From: Salipiger aestuarii
GTDB taxonomy: Bacteria; Pseudomonadota; Alphaproteobacteria; Rhodobacterales; Rhodobacteraceae
DNA length: 47,183 nt
Direction: 5' to 3'
Assembly (NCBI RefSeq): GCF_003259905.1
Contig: NZ_QLMG01000034.1
Span: 1 to 47,183, forward strand
This document shows, one piece after another, positions 42,800-47,183 of this stretch. Within the stretch, counting starts at the first letter, position 1. Each line of letters begins with the position of its first letter. The notes under the pieces are model-generated. The model was not told the origin of the DNA and searched no databases. It saw only the letters and a program-made list of their open reading frames with translations. The position numbers and the translations under genes are program-made.

Positions 42800-43894
42800 A
42801 TGACCATCAATTTTGCCAAGCCCCACCCCAGTGTGCTTCGGACCTTCTCCGAGCCGATGTTCGTCAACCTTCGCCCGAACCTGACCGCAGCGAAGTTCGA
42901 CCTCATGAAATTCACGCCGGCAAAGAGCATAATTGAGGACGCGCTTTCATCCGGGCGCTTGGTGCATGGCAGTCACGTCATCGAAAGCAGTTCGGGCACC
43001 TTTGCCCTCGCGCTCGCGATCCTGTGCTCCCAATTCGGATTACACCTCACCCTCGTCACAGGGCCGGTCTCCCAAGTCGTTCGCTGGAGACTCGAAAGTC
43101 TCGGGGCAAAGCTCCATGTGGTCAATCAGAGCAATCTCTGCGAAGGCGGGATCCAGCAGGCGCGGCTTGGCGTGCTTGCAGAGCTGCTCCAAGAGAACCC
43201 TGACGCCTTCTGGCCCAAGCAACACACGAACCCGTTGAATGCCGCGTCCTATCGCCCTTTTCCCACGAAGCTTCTCGATGAAGGCCGCCGTTTTGACACG
43301 CTCGTCGGAACTGTCGGCTCGGGGGGATCCCTGTTTGGCTTCGCCCGCGTCCTGCTAGAAGATAACCCTAGCCTGAAGGTCGTTGCAGTCGACCACAACA
43401 GGAGTGTCATTTTCGGGGCGAAGGCCAGCAAGATTACACGAATGTGCCGTGAGTCCTTCGAGCAGGTTCTCGCTATGGGCGCCGGCATTCCGATGGGCAA
43501 TGTCAGCTTCCAAGATTGCGACGAGGTCCACTGGGTGCCAGTTCCCAAGATGGTGCAGCAAGTCCATCAGTTTCACGCCGAGACCGGGCTGCTGGTCGGC
43601 GCGTCGAGCGGAGCCGCGCTGACGGTAGCGAAGTGGCATGCGGAACGGGAGCCGGACCGCAACGTGCTGACGATTCTTCCCGATCACGGCGTGAGATATG
43701 TTGAGACCCTTTTTGATCCGGAATGGCTCGATCGCTGGCCGGACGACCTGCGTGTAACGTGGGACAGCCCCCAAGACAAAGAAAGCCTTGAGGACATTAC
43801 CGAGGGGTGGTGCCGGATGACGTGGGGCCGAAAGCCCTTCGAGGCCATCGCCGGTCACCCGCCGCTCCCCCGGCACGCCGGTTACAATCCCTGA
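42800..43894 (+). CDS. Cysteine-synthase-fold PLP enzyme (beta-replacement type)
   Basis: From ATG 42800 the 364-aa protein has a fold-type II layout. The PLP lysine is K42 in FTPAKSIIEDAL, the substrate loop is IESSSGTFALALA (62-74) and the phosphate-binding glycine loop is GTVGSGGSLFG. The usual NPxGSxKDR around the lysine is altered, as in divergent members such as SbnA, which replaces the phosphate of O-phosphoserine with an amine. The C-terminal 60 residues are extra. It starts 17 bases after the kinase stop. The nucleophile it uses is unknown. Confidence 0.78.
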   Translation: MTINFAKPHPSVLRTFSEPMFVNLRPNLTAAKFDLMKFTPAKSIIEDALSSGRLVHGSHVIESSSGTFALALAILCSQFGLHLTLVTGPVSQVVRWRLESLGAKLHVVNQSNLCEGGIQQARLGVLAELLQENPDAFWPKQHTNPLNAASYRPFPTKLLDEGRRFDTLVGTVGSGGSLFGFARVLLEDNPSLKVVAVDHNRSVIFGAKASKITRMCRESFEQVLAMGAGIPMGNVSFQDCDEVHWVPVPKMVQQVHQFHAETGLLVGASSGAALTVAKWHAEREPDRNVLTILPDHGVRYVETLFDPEWLDRWPDDLRVTWDSPQDKESLEDITEGWCRMTWGRKPFEAIAGHPPLPRHAGYNP

Positions 43895-43905
43895 AGGGCC
43901 GCGCC

Positions 43906-45201
43906 ATGAACATGCATTCCGATTCTTCATTCAGTGCATCCCGCAGGTTGAGGTTCAACAGAGCGACCTTGGCATCTCAGCAGCGCGACGGCGGGAAGCC
44001 GGTGTTGGTGGGCATTGACCGTGAGGCGCTATCCCTAAACGTCGGCATCATTCGACGTCGACTTGGAGCGCGAGGCCTCTGCGCGGTCCTGAAAGGCGAT
44101 GCCTATGGGCATGGCATCGACCTCGTTGGCTCGTGCCTTCTTGACCAGTGCACTCACATGGCAGCCGTAGATAACTATGAGCTCGTCGCGCTGCGGAAGA
44201 TGGCCCCCAACACCCCGCTCCTCCGGCTCAGGGTCGGGACAGAGGCTGAAATTAGTCAGGCCGCCCGCGCCGGGTGGCGCATTCGCGAGATGGCCGCCTC
44301 GCGCGACAAGATCGAGCGAATCTCCCGTCTTCACGCTCATTTTGGGGCACGCGCGGAGATCCACCTCACCCTAGATGCGGCCGGGTTAGGACGGAACGGG
44401 TTCTTCTTCAGGGACCTTGATGATATCGACGTCCTGGCGCGCGACATCATGGCCATGCCGAATGTAACGGTCGCGAGCATCGCCTGCCATCTTCCGGATG
44501 CCGGAAACGCAGACCCGTCGGATCGAGACGACCCGAGCCGCGTTGCCATCGACAAGTTTCGCGCTGCGGTCTCGGTGCTTCTGCGTCATATGCGGGAGAA
44601 TGGTCGCAAGCTGCCAGAACTATCCGCCTACTCATCCGCGTCGTCCTGTGCGTTCGGACAGAGCGATAGTCTCTTGGATCTCGGCTGTGCTGTATTCGAC
44701 CGCATCGGCAGCTCGCTCCTCGGATTGACGGAGGGCAACGGGCATGGAGAGCGGAACACGTCCCAGGTGATGCATGTATCCACGGCTGTCTGTGATGTCG
44801 TGCACCGTCAGGTCGGGGAGACGGTTGGCTATGAGCGGTCATACGCAGTCGAGGCGGCGAACGGTGAGGACGTGGCTCTCCTAGGTGCAGGCTGGCTAAC
44901 CCTGAGCCGCTATCAGCAAGGCATCGGGAAAACGGAGCTACCGGCTTGGTGCATAGGTCCCGATGGTTCGCCTCACAGGTTCCTTGGACGGCAATCCATG
45001 AACATCTCGACCATCGCCGCCAAATCCGCGCGAGGCGGCAACCTTAAGACGGGCGACATGTGCTTCCTCACGACCGACTTCCACGGGACAGACTGCGCCC
45101 CTACGATCCCGCGCATCGCCAAATGGATGGGTGGCGTGCAGCACGAGTTCGTCACGTCGGCATTCGGGGCCAGCCCCTCCAGCTTGCGCTTCCTCTTCTG
45201 A
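43906..45201 (+). CDS. Alanine racemase-fold PLP enzyme (amino-acid racemase)
   Basis: From ATG 43906 the 431-aa protein has the alanine-racemase PLP lysine K63 in AVLKGDAYGHG, LDAAGLGRNGF near residue 157 (Arg contacting the PLP ring region) and the catalytic Tyr309 in TVGYERSYAVE. Both acid-base residues are therefore kept. It is longer than typical alanine racemases (about 360-380) by an N-terminal leader and insertions. Placed after a beta-replacement enzyme, it probably racemises the pathway product instead of alanine. It starts 11 bases after the previous stop. Confidence 0.78.
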   Translation: MNMHSDSSFSASRRLRFNRATLASQQRDGGKPVLVGIDREALSLNVGIIRRRLGARGLCAVLKGDAYGHGIDLVGSCLLDQCTHMAAVDNYELVALRKMAPNTPLLRLRVGTEAEISQAARAGWRIREMAASRDKIERISRLHAHFGARAEIHLTLDAAGLGRNGFFFRDLDDIDVLARDIMAMPNVTVASIACHLPDAGNADPSDRDDPSRVAIDKFRAAVSVLLRHMRENGRKLPELSAYSSASSCAFGQSDSLLDLGCAVFDRIGSSLLGLTEGNGHGERNTSQVMHVSTAVCDVVHRQVGETVGYERSYAVEAANGEDVALLGAGWLTLSRYQQGIGKTELPAWCIGPDGSPHRFLGRQSMNISTIAAKSARGGNLKTGDMCFLTTDFHGTDCAPTIPRIAKWMGGVQHEFVTSAFGASPSSLRFLF

Positions 45202-45229
45202 TACTAACCTCTCATAAAGATATGCCCCC

Positions 45230-46138
45230 ATGACCTATGCGACAATGAAGCCGAATCTTGCGGGCAGCAACCTGACCGGGGTGTTCTGGGCATTCCTCGG
45301 CGTAGGGCTGTTCGGCTTCATCTACATCTCCGGAAGGCTCAGCGGCGGCGGCATCTCCGCAGGCCAGCTCATCTGGTTCCGATACGTCGGCGCGCTGATC
45401 GCGATGACACTCTGGATCACCATTTTCCCTTCCGAACGGGCCAAGGTGCGCTCGCGGCAGGTGCCGGTGCATGGGCTGCGAGCCATGGCCGGCGGCGGCG
45501 GCGGCATGGCCGCGATCTACGCCGCGAGCCATATGTCGGTAACCAGTGCAACCGCAATCGGACTCTTGGACGGCCTGTTCGTCATCATCCTAGGCGTGGT
45601 GCTGTTGGGTGAACGCTTTTCTGCCAAGCAGTGGGCGGCCGCCGCTTTATGCCTTCTCGGGGCAGCCGTAGTCGTTCTTGCCAGCGGGGCGGCCACGGTG
45701 CGGCTTGAGGACATGTTGCCGGCCAGTGCGGCACTACTAGGTGCGTTTCTCGTGGCAACTGAGAGCATCATGATCAAGAAGCTGGCGCGCTCAGAGACGA
45801 GCGTGAGCGTACTTTTCTATGTCAGTCTTTTCGGAACAGTCCTCTTTTCGGTTCCGGCCGCGGCTTCTTGGAACTCACTCGGTCCCGCCGCAATCGGTCT
45901 GCTTCTTCTTCTGGGACCAATCGCCCTAGCGGGCCAGCTCTGCAACATTTTCGCCTTCAGACGATCGGACGCCGCCCTAATCGGTCCAATCCGCTACACT
46001 TGGATCATCTGGGGCGCCCTTTTCGGATGGCTCTTCTTCGGCGAAATTCCTTTGGCCGCGACATGGGGCGGCATGGTTCTTATCCTTTGCGGAGGCTGCT
46101 ACCTAGCCTTCTCCCGAAACCGAAAGCCGATGCAATGA
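45230..46138 (+). CDS. EamA/DMT-family transporter, probable exporter
   Basis: The 302-aa protein has ten hydrophobic spans in two EamA repeats, with LLDGLFVIILGVVLLGERFS ending the first and IIWGALFGWLFFGEIPLAAT ending the second. EamA members export amino acids and metabolites. It starts 28 bases after the racemase stop, and is the last gene of the cluster, so it likely secretes the cluster's product or protects the cell from it. Confidence 0.85.
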   Translation: MTYATMKPNLAGSNLTGVFWAFLGVGLFGFIYISGRLSGGGISAGQLIWFRYVGALIAMTLWITIFPSERAKVRSRQVPVHGLRAMAGGGGGMAAIYAASHMSVTSATAIGLLDGLFVIILGVVLLGERFSAKQWAAAALCLLGAAVVVLASGAATVRLEDMLPASAALLGAFLVATESIMIKKLARSETSVSVLFYVSLFGTVLFSVPAAASWNSLGPAAIGLLLLLGPIALAGQLCNIFAFRRSDAALIGPIRYTWIIWGALFGWLFFGEIPLAATWGGMVLILCGGCYLAFSRNRKPMQ

Positions 46139-46521
46139 AGACCCGCGGCACGGTGGTGGTGGTGTGACAGACGGTCAGGCGGTCCTTGGACGCTAACGCT
46201 CAAATACATGAGCCGCCCGCTTCTTCATCGACTGACGTACTCCTTGTATGCGTCTCAGATAGAGCCTGATGCTCCACAATCATCGTTGTGGAACCGTCAG
46301 CTATATACGGTCAACATACCAGCCCCGCATACTAGCTGCGCGTTAGGATTTTTCCGTTTATGAAGCGAAATGTGGATGTCCGCTATCGGAGGCAGCATGC
46401 CCGGCATGCTGCACCGCCATCAGGCGGATCTTTGCTTCTCGGGCAGATATGGAGATAAGTAGAGAAGGTGAGGCTGCAGATGCGGCGAACGGCCGGAAGG
46501 TCCGCATAGCTGCCAGTGGGC
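46139..46521. other. Intergenic DNA with two inverted repeats
   Basis: No gene is supported. A perfect hairpin GCAGCATGC-CCG-GCATGCTGC lies at 46392-46412. A second inverted pair, GCAGATGCGG (46476-46485) and CCGCATCTGC (46527-46536), brackets the end of the resolvase fragment. These may belong to a decayed transposon end. Confidence 0.45.
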
Positions 46522-46890
46522 CTAGTCCGCATCTGCGTCCGCTTTGGTACTTCCCGTATCAAGCGCTCTATATACGGTCATGCGCGAAACCCCTAGATCT
46601 CGGGCAATCTGGGATTTGGATGTGCCCGCTGCGGCCAGTCTCTGAATTTCAGCGTCATCGACCTTCTTCTGCCGCCCCTTGTAGATCCCCTTGCCCTTCG
46701 CGGCGTCGATACCTGCACGTTGGCGGTCCCGGATGAATTTCAATTCCATGTCGGCAACCATGCCGAGGACGGTGATCACCATGCGCCCCATGTCGCCTGC
46801 CGTCGTCACCTCGGGTTCAAGGATACGTAACGACGCGCCCTTCGCATCCAACGTAACCGCCCGATTGAGGCCGCCTGCCTGACGGCGGGG
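46522..46890 (-). pseudogene. Resolvase/invertase (serine recombinase), C-terminal fragment
   Basis: The frame encodes the second half of a Tn3-type resolvase: KGASLRILEPEVTTAGDMGR, then MELKFIRDRQRAGIDAAK, and the Hin-type HTH ISKSQIARDLGVSRMTVYRA-like segment near the end. The catalytic serine region is missing, because the homology stops around 46890 where the IS66-type element begins. It is therefore a truncated, inactive remnant of a transposon. Confidence 0.75.
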
Positions 46891-47183
46891 TTCCGAGCTA
46901 AGACACGTGCATAACGACGTCCTTAACGACGTGTCTTATTAGGAGGGGCCATGCTGGGCGAGGTTCTGGGCGTTGAGCGGCGCCGGCGGTGGAGCGAAGA
47001 CGAGAAGCTCGAGATCCTGTCGGAGGTCGGTGTCGGCGGCGCGTCGGTGACGCAGGTGGCGCAGCGGCACGAGATCACGCGCTCCCAGATCTACGGCTGG
47101 CGGCGTGATCTGAAGAAGAAGGGCTTGTGGTCGCCGGATCGCGGGACCGTTTTCCTTCCGGTCGATTTTGGTGAGGCGCGGAC
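46891..47183 (+). mobile_element. Left part of an IS66-type insertion sequence
   Basis: The element interrupts the resolvase gene near 46890. Before its first gene, AAGACACGT (46900-46908) and ACGTGTCTT (46929-46937) form an inverted repeat around two TAACGACGT copies, a probable promoter or regulatory region. The exact terminal repeat and the right end are outside the window. Confidence 0.6.
46951..47183 (+). CDS. tnpA: IS66-family accessory protein TnpA, partial
   Basis: The ATG at 46951 follows AGGAGG with ideal spacing. The visible 77 residues include RRRWSEDEKLEILSEVGVGG, then VAQRHEITRSQIYGWRRDLK, a transposase helix-turn-helix typical of IS66 TnpA (IS3/IS911 orfA-like). The gene runs off the right edge. 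TnpA, TnpB and the DDE transposase TnpC together mobilise IS66 elements. Confidence 0.82.
   Translation, partial: MLGEVLGVERRRRWSEDEKLEILSEVGVGGASVTQVAQRHEITRSQIYGWRRDLKKKGLWSPDRGTVFLPVDFGEAR

Overview
The window looks like an alphaproteobacterial chromosome, most likely Rhodobacteraceae (Roseobacter group). The middle is GC-rich and carries a typical core gene set for that family: rlmB, ribB-ribH-nusB, a polyamine-type ABC operon, modABC, a plcP/GT21-like lipid operon, cspA and purEK. It is flanked by two accessory regions of visibly different base composition. All assignments are from reading the sequence and recalled family motifs; no database search was run.

Region 1 (1-16068) is an accessory island ending at a tRNA-Tyr gene (16069-16152, minus). 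A serine recombinase reads straight into the 3' end of the tRNA, the usual arrangement for an element inserted there. The left end is outside the window. The island carries: the start of an IS256-type transposase that has replaced the 5' end of a qatC-like gene; qatD; a four-gene minus-strand operon (MmeI-like DNA methyltransferase, a 139-aa possible PD-(D/E)xK protein, an SF2 helicase, a GIY-YIG nuclease); a repeat-rich 640-bp spacer; a three-gene overlapping cassette (trypco2-domain protein, 70-aa unknown, retropepsin-like aspartyl protease); a beta-helix YdcK-like protein; a 288-aa orphan; small membrane proteins; a VirD4/TraG coupling protein with an apparent early frameshift; and small genes leading into the recombinase. 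It reads as a defence island on a mobilisable element.

Region 2 (16286-38263) is core chromosome: rRNA methyltransferase, riboflavin genes and nusB; a LuxR-type regulator divergent from potABCD-like transporter genes, followed by a nitrilase-family amidase, a class III aminotransferase, a CntA/GbcA-like Rieske oxygenase, a DUF1028 protein and an acetylornithine-deacetylase-like M20 enzyme; then a minus-strand lipid operon (PlcP-like phosphoesterase, GT21, DedA, GT2); modABC; a CDP-alcohol phosphatidyltransferase; cspA; purK and purE with a 26-bp tandem repeat array between them.

Region 3 (38264-47183) begins with about 1.25 kb without a convincing gene, then tRNA-Cys with an N-terminally truncated tyrosine integrase abutting its 3' end. 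This second island holds a LysR regulator divergent from a compact four-gene cluster: PduX-like GHMP kinase, cysteine-synthase-fold PLP enzyme, alanine-racemase-fold enzyme and EamA exporter. Together these suggest phosphorylation of a hydroxy amino acid, beta-replacement, epimerisation and export, that is, synthesis of an unidentified non-proteinogenic (possibly D-) amino acid. A resolvase fragment and the start of an IS66-type element close the window.
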